Source of the DNA: Labedella phragmitis
GTDB lineage: Bacteria > Actinomycetota > Actinomycetes > Actinomycetales > Microbacteriaceae
Assembly (NCBI RefSeq): GCF_004078635.1
Contig: NZ_RZNB01000001.1
Span: 62,001 to 126,000, forward strand
Direction of reading: 5' to 3'
Length of the DNA: 64,000 nt
A program made the translations under genes and the position numbers. Positions within the stretch are counted from its first letter, which is position 1; each line of letters begins with the position of its first letter. The notes below the pieces were generated by a model that saw nothing but the letters and a program-made list of their open reading frames with translations, searched no databases and was not told the DNA's origin. Below, in pieces: positions 25,610-33,490 of this stretch.

Positions 25610-26944
25610 CTATCGCACGAGAGCGTCGTCCGTCTCCGCTGCATGGTGCTCGGCCGAGATGTCACGGCCGGCGGTCTCCGGCAGCCACTTCCAGACCACG
25701 GGCAGCGCGAGCAGCGCGACGAGCACCATGTACCCGGCGGGCGCGACGGCGCTTCCCGTCGCGCCGGCGATCCAGGTCGCGATGAACGGACCGGGTCCGG
25801 CGATGAACGCGAGGGCGAAGTTGAAGCCGATGGCGCTCGCGGACGAGCGGCTCGACGCGGGGAAGAGCTCGACGAGCATGACGACCGTCGTGACGCTCAC
25901 GAGGCACTGCGCCATGGACAGCAGGACGATCCCGAGGACGACCGCGAAGCCGTTGCCGCCCGACATGAGCATGAAGACCGGAATCGGCAGGAGGACGTAG
26001 AGCGCCGTGCCCGTGAGGTTGAGCTTCCGCCGCCCGAGGCGATCGCTGAGCGCTCCCGCGATGGGGCACAGGATCATGTAGACCGTGAGGCCGATCGCGC
26101 TCATCGTGAGGGCCGGTCCGCGCTCGATCATGAGCGTGGTCGTCAGGTAGTTCACGACGTAGGTCGCGAGGTAGTAGAACCCGAGGCCCTGCACGGCGGC
26201 GATCGCCAGGGTCAGCAGGATGGGCTTGAGGTTCTTGCGGAAGTGACCCGTGAGGGGGTTCCGCTTGACCTCACCCTTCGCCTGCACGCTCTGGTAGACG
26301 GGCGTCTCGCCGAGCTTCCACCGGATGTAGAGCCCGATGAGCGCGAGGGGAGCGGCCATGAGGAACGGAACACGCCAGCCCCAGCTGAGCAGCGCCTCCT
26401 CCGAGAGCGTGTTGTTGAGGAAGAGCGCGAAGAGGCTTCCGACGATCGTCGCGAGGGCGGCGGTCCCGGAGATGATGCTCGCGTAGACGCCGCGGCGGTT
26501 CGTCGGGGTGCTCTCCACGAGGAAGGCTGCGGAACCGGTCCACTCACCACCGGCCGAGAGGCCTTGGAAGCAGCGCAGCACCACGAGGAGGATCGGGGCG
26601 AAGACGCCGATGGTCTCGTAGGTCGGCGTGAGGCCGATGAGCGTCGTCGCGATGCCCATCGTGAGGACCGAGACCGAGAGGGCGATGCGGCGGCCGTACT
26701 TGTCGCCGATCGGGCCGAGGATGAATCCGCCGAGCGGGCGCATGACGAAGCCGACGGCGAAGACGGCGAGCGACGAGAGGATCGCGACGAACGGCGAGGT
26801 CTCGGGCGGGAAGAACAGAGCACCGATGATCGCGGCGAAGAAGCCGTAGACGGCGAAGTCGAACCACTCCATGAAGTTGCCGATGCCGACGGCGAGGCCG
26901 ACCTTCGCACGACTCTGCTCGGCAGAGTTGGTGGGCTGAGCCAC
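25610..26944 (-). CDS. MFS metabolite:H+ symporter (MHS family)
   Basis: The 444-residue, 12-segment transporter opens with GNFMEWFDFAVYGF, the hallmark of the MHS group (alpha-ketoglutarate, shikimate, citrate and proline/betaine permeases). GDKYGRR and SDRLGRRK are the cytoplasmic MFS loops. It probably imports the carboxylate that the operon degrades. The GTG start has AAGGAGG a few bases upstream. The gene leads the minus-strand operon and starts 64 bases from the operator at 27008. Confidence 0.9.
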   Translation of the reverse strand: MAQPTNSAEQSRAKVGLAVGIGNFMEWFDFAVYGFFAAIIGALFFPPETSPFVAILSSLAVFAVGFVMRPLGGFILGPIGDKYGRRIALSVSVLTMGIATTLIGLTPTYETIGVFAPILLVVLRCFQGLSAGGEWTGSAAFLVESTPTNRRGVYASIISGTAALATIVGSLFALFLNNTLSEEALLSWGWRVPFLMAAPLALIGLYIRWKLGETPVYQSVQAKGEVKRNPLTGHFRKNLKPILLTLAIAAVQGLGFYYLATYVVNYLTTTLMIERGPALTMSAIGLTVYMILCPIAGALSDRLGRRKLNLTGTALYVLLPIPVFMLMSGGNGFAVVLGIVLLSMAQCLVSVTTVVMLVELFPASSRSSASAIGFNFALAFIAGPGPFIATWIAGATGSAVAPAGYMVLVALLALPVVWKWLPETAGRDISAEHHAAETDDALVR

Positions 26945-27007
26945 GAGTACCTCCTTGTACTGGGGACCGACCCTGGTGGCGGCCGGTGCTGCACGTTAGC
27001 AAACACG

Positions 27008-27020
27008 ATTGTCCGACAAT
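27008..27020. promoter_or_regulatory. GntR-family operator, copy 1
   Basis: ATTGTCCGACAAT is a perfect 6-base-arm palindrome upstream of the minus-strand transporter operon. Confidence 0.7.
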
Positions 27021-27134
27021 CTGTCAATAGCGGATGTGAGGGCTCCGTGACTCCGGCCCCTCCAACACGTCGGATCGGCAATTTCGGCCCGTTTCGACAC
27101 GACGTTCTCTTGCCCTCCGCTCCATGTCCGACGT

Positions 27135-27147
27135 ATTGTCGGACAAT
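27135..27147. promoter_or_regulatory. GntR-family operator, copy 2
   Basis: ATTGTCGGACAAT, identical to copy 1 apart from the central base, lies upstream of the plus-strand Ldh-type gene. The two sites are 127 bases apart in the divergent promoter region. Confidence 0.7.
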
Positions 27148-27236
27148 CTCGACCGCGTCCGCACCGTGGTCGAGACCGTCGACGACGACACCCGCTTCCC
27201 CTCGTCGGCATCATCGACGCAGACGGGAGACGAGCC

Positions 27237-28220
27237 GTGAAGATCTCGATCACGGACGCGGAGTCCCTCGGCGCGGGCGCGCTCGAACGGCTGGGCTACG
27301 CACCGGCGGAGGCGCACACGATCGTCGACCACCTCCTCGATTGCGAGCTGCGCGGGCTCGTCTACAGCGGCCTCGCTCGCGTGCTCAGCATCGCGGACCG
27401 ACTCGAGACGCGTCCTCGCGGGTCTCAGCGCGCCGAGGTCGTCCGCGATTCATCCGTCGTGGCGACGATCGACGCTCACGACGAGGTCGGCTACCTCGCG
27501 GCACCGCTCGCCGCCGAACTCGTGCGGGAGAAGGCCCTCGCGCACGGTCTCGCCGCCGTCGCCGTCCGCGACATCTGGTACACGGGCATGCTGTCCTACT
27601 ACGCGGAACCGCTCGCCGACGCCGGACTCGTCGTGATCGCGACGTCGAACGCCTCGCCGTGGGTCGCCGTGGCGGGAGGCGGGGAACGGCTCGTCGGCAC
27701 GAATCCGGTGTGCATCGCCGTCCCGACGACCGATCGACCCATCGTGTGGGACATCGGCACCTCGGCGATCACACACGCCGACACGGTGCTCGCCGCTCGC
27801 GATGGGCGGCCTCTCCCGCCCGGCGTGGCATTCGACGCCGACGGCGCTCCGACGACGGATCCCGTCGCCGCTCTCGCCGGCGCGCTCGCCCCGTGGGGCG
27901 GGCACCGCGGCAGCGGCCTCGCCATGGCCGTCCAACTCCTCGGCATGCACGCCGGATCCTCGGCCCTCCCGCCCGAGCTCTCCGGGTTCGGCATGTCGAT
28001 CGTCGCGATGCGCTCGGACCTCTTCGCCGACGCCGGGCACCTGGAACGCGAGGCGACGGCCTTCGCGGACACCGTCCGAGCCTCCCGACCGCTCGACCCC
28101 TCGTCGCCCGTACGCCTGCCGTTCGACCGCTCCCGTGCTCTCCGCAACGAGCGCCGTGCCCGCGGCTCGATCGACGTCGGCGACGCCGTCCTCGACGCCA
28201 TCCGCGCCCTCGGTCCCTGA
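27237..28220 (+). CDS. Malate/L-lactate dehydrogenase family (Ldh_2) oxidoreductase
   Basis: The 327-residue protein matches the Ldh_2/AllD/YlbC family, NAD(P)-dependent enzymes acting on 2-hydroxyacids or cyclic imino acids. The conserved GGHRGSGLAMAV segment is present. At the usual catalytic Ser-His-Gly the sequence reads ELRGLVYSGLAR, so Ser44 stands where His is expected. The GTG start has GGGAGA 6 bases upstream. It is divergent from the transporter operon with operator copies on both sides, and its stop codon lies within a copy of the dispersed repeat. Confidence 0.83.
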   Translation: MKISITDAESLGAGALERLGYAPAEAHTIVDHLLDCELRGLVYSGLARVLSIADRLETRPRGSQRAEVVRDSSVVATIDAHDEVGYLAAPLAAELVREKALAHGLAAVAVRDIWYTGMLSYYAEPLADAGLVVIATSNASPWVAVAGGGERLVGTNPVCIAVPTTDRPIVWDIGTSAITHADTVLAARDGRPLPPGVAFDADGAPTTDPVAALAGALAPWGGHRGSGLAMAVQLLGMHAGSSALPPELSGFGMSIVAMRSDLFADAGHLEREATAFADTVRASRPLDPSSPVRLPFDRSRALRNERRARGSIDVGDAVLDAIRALGP

Positions 28221-28253
28221 GCCTGCCGACGGGCGGACCCTGTCGAAGGGCGG
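28211..28253. repeat. Dispersed repeat, two forward copies
   Basis: GGTCCCTGAGCCTGCCGAC followed by GGACCCTGTCGAAGGG. The TGA of the first copy is the stop codon of the Ldh-type gene. Confidence 0.7.
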
Positions 28254-28370
28254 AACCCGCGTCATGATCACGCCTCGCCCCCCTCTCTCAAGTGAGCGAC
28301 ACTCACGCATCGCTCACGAATCCGACAATCGGGGGGCCCAGCAATGGGAGAGAAGAAAGAGGGAGACGAG

Positions 28371-28568
28371 ATGGTCAGCACGGAGTTGCTCGAGGCCGTC
28401 GACATCGATTCCCGCATGTATTCGGGGGGACCGATGATCCGCGGACACGTGGAGGTCATCACGACCGTCGAGACGCGGCGCTCGATCCGGGTGTGGTGCG
28501 ACTGCGAGCTCGGTGAGGACCACGAGTTCCGGCGTCCGCTCCACCGCAATCCGGGTCCTCCCGCCTGA
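28371..28568 (+). CDS. Small hypothetical protein
   Basis: A 65-residue acidic protein with one Cys-Asp-Cys motif (RVWCDCELGEDHE) and no membrane segment. ATG 28371 follows AGGGAG by 6 bases; an in-frame ATG at 28344 would add nine charged residues. I do not recognise it. It stands alone between the catabolic island and the LLM flavoprotein gene. Confidence 0.5.
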   Translation: MVSTELLEAVDIDSRMYSGGPMIRGHVEVITTVETRRSIRVWCDCELGEDHEFRRPLHRNPGPPA

Positions 28569-28633
28569 TCGACGCTCGCTCGGTGTATGCGAGCGTATGG
28601 AATAACCGTGAGCCTGCCGACGCTGCACGGGGC

Positions 28634-29665
28634 ATGACACGCATCGGCTTCCTCTCGTTCGGACACTGGCATCCGGGACCCGGGTCGCGCACCCGGACCG
28701 GTGGCGACGCCCTGCTCCAGTCGATCGACCTCGCGGTCGCGGCGGAGGAGCTCGGCGTCGACGGGGCCTTCTTCCGCGTGCACCACTTCGCGCGGCAGCT
28801 CGCCTCACCGTTCCCGCTTCTCGCGGCGGTCGGAGCGAAGACGAGTCGCATCGAGATCGGCACGGGCGTCATCGACATGCGATACGAGAACCCGCTCTAC
28901 ATGGCGGAGGACGCGGCGGCCGCGGACCTCATCTCCGCCGGACGGTTGCAACTCGGCGTGAGCCGGGGATCACCCGAGACCGCGGTCGACGGGTACAAGG
29001 CGTTCGGCTACGTGCCGGGTGACGGCGAGACCGACACGGACATCGCGCACCAGCACACGGCGATGTTCCGCGAGGCGATCGCGGGTGCGGGCATGGCTCG
29101 CTCGAACACGCTCATGACGGGCGTCGACCAGCCCCTCGCGATCCAGCCGCAAGCACCTGGCCTGTCCGACCGCATCTGGTGGGGTGCCGGCTCGCGCGCA
29201 ACGGCGGTATGGACGGCCCAGCAGGGAATGAACCTCATGTCGTCGACGCTCCTCACGGAGGACACGGGCGTGCCGTTCGACGAGCTCCAGGCCGAGCAGA
29301 TCGCCATGTTCCGCTCCGCGTGGGCCGAGGCCGGGTGGGAGCGCGAGCCCCGCGTCTCCATCAGCCGCAGCGTCCTGCCGATCGTCACGGACGAGGACCG
29401 CGCCTACTTCGGCCGCCGCGAGGCCGCCGATTCCTCCGACCAGGTCGGCTACCTCGACGCGAACACCCTCGCGCGCTTCGGCCGCAGCTTCATCGGCGAT
29501 CCCGACGTCATCGCCGAGGAGCTCGCGAAGGACGCCGCCGTGCAGGCCGCCGACACCGTGCTCCTCACGGTCCCGAACCAGCTGGGCGTCGAGTACAACA
29601 CCCACCTCCTCGAGACGATCACGAAGCACGTCGCCCCCGCGATCGGCTGGAAGCCCAACCGCTGA
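28634..29665 (+). CDS. LLM-class flavin-dependent oxidoreductase
   Basis: The 343-residue luciferase-like monooxygenase begins GFLSFGHW, has the barrel segments VDGAFFRVHHFA and IEIGTGVIDMRYENPLYMAE and the LQLGVSRGSPE phosphate region. Such proteins use FMN or F420; the substrate is not evident. The start at 28634 opens the first barrel strand; 17 further in-frame codons upstream match nothing in the family. Confidence 0.85.
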   Translation: MTRIGFLSFGHWHPGPGSRTRTGGDALLQSIDLAVAAEELGVDGAFFRVHHFARQLASPFPLLAAVGAKTSRIEIGTGVIDMRYENPLYMAEDAAAADLISAGRLQLGVSRGSPETAVDGYKAFGYVPGDGETDTDIAHQHTAMFREAIAGAGMARSNTLMTGVDQPLAIQPQAPGLSDRIWWGAGSRATAVWTAQQGMNLMSSTLLTEDTGVPFDELQAEQIAMFRSAWAEAGWEREPRVSISRSVLPIVTDEDRAYFGRREAADSSDQVGYLDANTLARFGRSFIGDPDVIAEELAKDAAVQAADTVLLTVPNQLGVEYNTHLLETITKHVAPAIGWKPNR

Positions 29666-29686
29666 AGCCCGCTGGATCGCGTATCA

Positions 29687-29708
29687 GTGGTACGCTTTCC
29701 TGTACCAC
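29687..29708. promoter_or_regulatory. YefM-YoeB operator palindrome
   Basis: GTGGTAC and GTACCAC form perfect 7-base arms 8 bases apart, just before the antitoxin gene. YefM-YoeB complexes bind palindromes with GTAC cores to repress themselves. Confidence 0.65.
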
Positions 29709-29724
29709 CCGAGGGAGTTGCGTC

Positions 29725-29976
29725 ATGACCGCGATCACGGCGACCGAAGCGCGACGCAACCTGTTCGGACTCATCCAGCAGGTGAACGACGACCACTCGG
29801 CGGTCGAAGTGGTCTCGAAGCACGGAAACGCCGTCCTCATATCGAAGGACGACTACGACGCCATCACAGAGACCGCGTATCTCCTGCGGAACGCGAAGGG
29901 CGCCGAGCGCTTGCTCGCCTCACTCGAACGGGCGCGCCGCGGCGAGTTCGAGACGCACGAGCTCGACGAGGCGTGA
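29725..29976 (+). CDS. yefM: YefM-family antitoxin
   Basis: The 83-residue Phd/YefM antitoxin has the N-terminal DNA-binding fold (ITATEARRNLFGLIQQV, then EVVSKHGNAVLISKDDY) and a C-terminal helix that would wrap the toxin. GAGGGAG lies about 7 bases upstream. Its stop overlaps the toxin GTG, the standard coupled arrangement that keeps antitoxin in excess. Confidence 0.92.
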   Translation: MTAITATEARRNLFGLIQQVNDDHSAVEVVSKHGNAVLISKDDYDAITETAYLLRNAKGAERLLASLERARRGEFETHELDEA

Positions 29977-30233
29977 GCCGCCAGCTCGCCTTCGACCAGG
30001 ACGGGTCGGAGGACTACACGTACTGGCAGGGCCAGGACCGGAAGACTCTGAAGCGGCTGGACCTCCTGATCCGCGACATCCTGCGCGATCCGTTCGAGGG
30101 GATCGGCAAACCGGAGCCGCTGAAGCACGTCCTGTCGGGCGCGTGGTCCCGCCGCATCGACGACACGAATCGCGTGGTCTACCTCGTGACCGACACGCAC
30201 ATCGTCATCCTGCAGGCCCGCGACCACTACTGA
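29973..30233 (+). CDS. yoeB: YoeB/Txe-family mRNA interferase toxin
   Basis: The 86-residue toxin has the family pattern: KPEPLKHVLSG with the catalytic Glu, SRRIDDTNRVVYLV with the conserved Arg, and the terminal His-Tyr. YoeB cleaves mRNA at the ribosomal A site. It is expressed from GTG overlapping the antitoxin stop. All key residues are present, so it should be active. Confidence 0.92.
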   Translation: MSRQLAFDQDGSEDYTYWQGQDRKTLKRLDLLIRDILRDPFEGIGKPEPLKHVLSGAWSRRIDDTNRVVYLVTDTHIVILQARDHY

Positions 30234-30262
30234 GCCTGCCGAGCGCACGATAGGGTCGCCGC

Positions 30263-30694
30263 ATGTCCTCGCAGCAACCGACGGTCCCGGAGTCGACGCC
30301 GCAGGGATCGACTCCGCCCCTCGCTGGACCGGGGGACCCGCCGCCGCGTCGTTCGGCTCCGTGGTCGACGGGCCGGAAGGTCGACGTCACGGCGTCGATC
30401 GTCCTCATGGTCCTCGGTGTGATCGGGTTCGTGTTCCTGGCGTTCATCTCGCTGTTCTTCGCGATGATCAGCGATGGGTGCATGTCGGGCACGTGTGACT
30501 ACAGCCTCATGACCGTCGGTTACCTCCTGGCGCTCGCCGGCCCTCCCGTCGTCTTCGTCGCCGCGATCGTGTGGACGATCGCGCGACTGACGCGAGGCAA
30601 GCGCGCATGGTGGGTGCCGCTCGTCGGCGCGGTCGCTGCTCTCGCCGTCTGGGGAGTGGCGATCGCGCTCATGCAGGCGAGCCTCGGCCGTTAG
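30263..30694 (+). CDS. Small membrane protein of unknown function
   Basis: The 143-residue protein has a Pro-rich cytoplasmic N terminus (about 1-38) and three hydrophobic segments (about 42-68, 82-106, 118-138). The first loop contains a Cys pair (DGCMSGTCDY) that could form a disulfide outside the cell. A TAGGGT box ends 6 bases before the ATG, so the transcript is probably leaderless. I do not recognise the family beyond small actinobacterial membrane proteins. Confidence 0.65.
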   Translation: MSSQQPTVPESTPQGSTPPLAGPGDPPPRRSAPWSTGRKVDVTASIVLMVLGVIGFVFLAFISLFFAMISDGCMSGTCDYSLMTVGYLLALAGPPVVFVAAIVWTIARLTRGKRAWWVPLVGAVAALAVWGVAIALMQASLGR

Positions 30695-30712
30695 AGCCGC
30701 GACCGGCTCGAG

Positions 30713-31123
30713 TCAGGCGCGCTTCGAACGCATCGCCTTGAGCTGCTTCAGTGAGGCGTCGCCGACGAACGATTCGTAGTCGTCCGACCCGAGCGGCACG
30801 AGCGCGACCCGCCCGTCGCTGTCATGGTGGATGCCCCAGCCGTACCGCTTCCCGAGCGGGGAGGATCGCAAGCACGCCTGGTCCTTCGCGAAGAAGGCCG
30901 CGCGCGCGGCTTCACGGTCGCCCTCCGGTATGCCCTGTCGGGTGGCGTACACCTCGAACAACACGTCGTCGCTCGTCAGCTCGTACGGACGCTGCGAGAT
31001 GAGCTCGTACTGGAGCGAGGCCACCGTCGGGCCCTTCGCGCTGACGGGCGGCTCCTCGGGACCCGCCGTCGGACAGTCCTCCGCGACCGCGATGAACGTC
31101 GCCGTGTAAACAGTGCTTCCCAT
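30713..31123 (-). CDS. DUF6157-like protein
   Basis: The 136-residue protein matches a widespread uncharacterised family by its segments FIAVAEDCPTAGPEEP, VASLQYELI, TSDDVLFEVYA and LRSSPLGKRYGWGIH. These are conserved from Firmicutes to actinobacteria; no activity is known. It is convergent with the membrane protein gene at 30263. Confidence 0.8.
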   Translation of the reverse strand: MGSTVYTATFIAVAEDCPTAGPEEPPVSAKGPTVASLQYELISQRPYELTSDDVLFEVYATRQGIPEGDREAARAAFFAKDQACLRSSPLGKRYGWGIHHDSDGRVALVPLGSDDYESFVGDASLKQLKAMRSKRA

Positions 31124-31205
31124 GCCCACAGTCTCCGCGGATGCTCGGATACGGGCTAGAAAAAAGACGACACGGTGCCGCTGTCCGTCGACGAGACTAG
31201 GGGCC

Positions 31206-32066
31206 ATGACCACGAGCGCAGGCGATGAGGCGAGGCGGCCCATCGTGCCCGATGAGCGGTCGGGCGTCCTGTTCCCTGCCCGACTCGAGCGCTTCGCGGC
31301 GAACTGGATCGCCCCCAATCCGTCCGTGTCCGCAGTGGTCGACCAGTACTGGCACGTGTCCTGGGACCTCGACGAGGACGAACGGCTCACTCAGCGCGTC
31401 ATCGACCTCCCTGCGATCACCCTCACGACTGAGGAGGGAAACGTACCGGCCCCTCTCGTGGTGACGGGCGTACACGCGCGGGCGTGGAGGCGGACGATTC
31501 TCGGACGCGGAGCGGTGTTCGCCGTTCGGTTGAGGCCCGCCGGCCTAGCGGTCCTCGGTGATCTCGCCCCGTCGAGCGTCGCGGATTCGACGGTGGCCCT
31601 CACACCGGAGCTCGACGCGTCGCTTCACGAGCTGATGAGTTCTCTCGCGTCCGCGGCCGATCCTGCGGCGAAGGCCCAGCGGGCAGACCACGTGATCGCC
31701 GGAATCGTCGCGCGGAGGTCGCCGACGCAATCGGGTCTCCTCGCGAACGCGCTGCTCGACGAGTTGCGCACGCGCCTCCACGAACGGACCGGGAAAGCAC
31801 TCGCCGACCACTTCCACTGCAGCGAGCGCACAATCCAGCGTGCTTTCGCCGAGACGCTGGGGCGAGGCCCCAAGTGGGTCAGCCGCCGCATCCGCCTCCA
31901 AGAGCTGGCCCGCCTGCTCGTCGCACGCCCCGACGATGACCTCGCATTTCTGGCCGCCGAGCTCAACTACGCGGATCACTCCCACCTGACGAACGACTTC
32001 CGCACCGTCGCCGGAATCTCGCCCGACGCGTACCGCCGCGAAGCGCTGAGCCTGTTGCCCGGATGA
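31206..32066 (+). CDS. AraC-family transcriptional regulator
   Basis: The 286-residue regulator has an N-terminal sensor part of the DUF6597 type (about 15-150, with VVDQYWHVSWDL) and a C-terminal double helix-turn-helix (about 185-280, with FHCSERTIQRAF and the second HTH YADHSHLTNDFRTVAGISPDAYR). It is divergent from the DUF6157-like gene, which it may control. ATG 31206 is the first start that leads into the sensor domain. Confidence 0.85.
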   Translation: MTTSAGDEARRPIVPDERSGVLFPARLERFAANWIAPNPSVSAVVDQYWHVSWDLDEDERLTQRVIDLPAITLTTEEGNVPAPLVVTGVHARAWRRTILGRGAVFAVRLRPAGLAVLGDLAPSSVADSTVALTPELDASLHELMSSLASAADPAAKAQRADHVIAGIVARRSPTQSGLLANALLDELRTRLHERTGKALADHFHCSERTIQRAFAETLGRGPKWVSRRIRLQELARLLVARPDDDLAFLAAELNYADHSHLTNDFRTVAGISPDAYRREALSLLPG

Positions 32067-32224
32067 CGACGGATCGGGTCCACCGTTCCCCTCCCGGACG
32101 TCGGCGGATGCTTTTCGACGTCGGTCAAGGGGACGCGTCTTCGCGGCCGATGGCCGTACGCTCGGAAGTCGCGCACCGTGGCGCCGAGCTCCATTCAACG
32201 ACCCCCACAGCGAGAAGGCTCCGA

Positions 32225-33376
32225 ATGACTGCGAACGACACTCCCGACCGCCCGGCCGACGACGAGCCGGAGATGAACGAGGGCACCGCCGAAGTCACCA
32301 CGGGCGACGACGGCGTCTTCGCAATGAACGAGTCCGAGGCGGCCGGCGGGCCGGAGACGGACAGCGAACCACCCGCCGACGCCGAGGAGGAGGCGCCCGC
32401 GCCGCCACCCGAGCCCGAGCACAAGCTCGCCGCCGTCGTCTACAACCCCGTGAAGGTCGACGTCGACGTCCTCAAGGCCACCGTCGCCCGAGAGGCCGAG
32501 TCGGCGGGGTGGCAGGAGACCCTCTGGTTCGAGACCTCCGTCGAAGACACGGGAGCCGGTGTCACGAAGAAGGCGCTCGAGGAAGGCGCCTCGATGGTCC
32601 TCGCCGCCGGTGGTGACGGCACCGTCCGCGCCGTCGCCGAGGCGATGTACGACAGCGACGCGAGCCTCGCACTCCTTCCTTCGGGCACGGGCAACCTGCT
32701 CGCCCGCAACCTGAACCTCACGCTCGACGACCTCGACACGTCCGTCAACGCGGCCTTCGCGGGCAAGAACCGCAACATGGACATCGCGCTCATGGACATC
32801 CGCGACGAGAACGGGAAGATCAGCCGGCACGCGTTCCTCGTCATGGCGGGCCTCGGGCTCGACGCGAAGATGCTCGCGAACACCGACGAGAAACTCAAGA
32901 AGAAGGTCGGCTGGCTCGCCTACGTCGACGCGATCTTCAAGGCGCTCCGCGACAAGAACCAGTTGCGACTGCGCTACTCGGTCGACGGCAACCCGGCTCG
33001 CTCACTGCGCGCCCACACGATCATCGTCGGGAACACCGGGACGCTCCAGGCGAACGTCCTCCTCCTCCCGGAGGCCGTGATCGACGACGGCTACTTCGAG
33101 ATCGTGCTCCTGCGCCCGGAGGGCTTCATCGGCTGGCTGCAGATCGGCGTGAAGGTGCTGTGGGAGAACGGGGTGCTCCGGCGCAGCAAGCTCGGCCGCC
33201 TCATGCTCACGAAGGACGTCGATGCACTCAACTACGTGAAGGGTCGCGAACTCATCGTGAAGCTCCGCCGGCCGGAGCAGATCGAGCTCGACGGCGACGA
33301 CTTCGGCAGGGCCACGGCGTTCAAGGCCCGCGTCATCCCCGGCGGTCTCACGGTTCGCGTCCCCGCCGACACCTGA
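32225..33376 (+). CDS. Diacylglycerol kinase-like lipid kinase
   Basis: The 383-residue protein has a disordered acidic N terminus (about 1-65, rich in Glu, Asp and Pro) and then a DagK/YegS-like catalytic domain: AVVYNPVKVD, the ATP motif AAGGDGTVRAVAEAM, LLPSGTGNLLARN and a C-terminal beta-sandwich. Enzymes of this family phosphorylate diacylglycerol or related lipids at the membrane. The long acidic leader is unusual. ATG 32225 is chosen because earlier in-frame codons are not protein-like. Confidence 0.85.
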   Translation: MTANDTPDRPADDEPEMNEGTAEVTTGDDGVFAMNESEAAGGPETDSEPPADAEEEAPAPPPEPEHKLAAVVYNPVKVDVDVLKATVAREAESAGWQETLWFETSVEDTGAGVTKKALEEGASMVLAAGGDGTVRAVAEAMYDSDASLALLPSGTGNLLARNLNLTLDDLDTSVNAAFAGKNRNMDIALMDIRDENGKISRHAFLVMAGLGLDAKMLANTDEKLKKKVGWLAYVDAIFKALRDKNQLRLRYSVDGNPARSLRAHTIIVGNTGTLQANVLLLPEAVIDDGYFEIVLLRPEGFIGWLQIGVKVLWENGVLRRSKLGRLMLTKDVDALNYVKGRELIVKLRRPEQIELDGDDFGRATAFKARVIPGGLTVRVPADT

Positions 33377-33429
33377 AGCCACGGGCCGTCCGCGCCTTTA
33401 CCCGACTGTGTATAAGCAAAACTGCGACA

Positions 33430-33448
33430 GTATAGCGTTTCGCTATAC
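33430..33448. promoter_or_regulatory. Palindromic operator/promoter before AAA ATPase
   Basis: GTATAGCGTTTCGCTATAC has perfect 8-base arms around TTT, in an A/T-rich 70-base promoter region. A further GCTATA lies at 33462-33467. It looks like a repressor site overlapping a -10. Confidence 0.6.
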
Positions 33449-33490
33449 TTGCCTATAAATTGCTATAGCTTGCACGGGAGGACACGCCTC

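Noticed and set aside
24671-28267. Very long plus-strand open frame (over 1100 codons) across the MBL and MFS genes
   Set aside because: It lies antisense to well-recognised genes and has shadow composition (Arg, Glu, Asp, Gly); open frames of this kind are expected in high-GC DNA.
28319-28332. Third GntR operator (AATCCGACAATC) before the small gene at 28371
   Set aside because: Only one half-site (CCGACAAT) is present and the other arm is missing.
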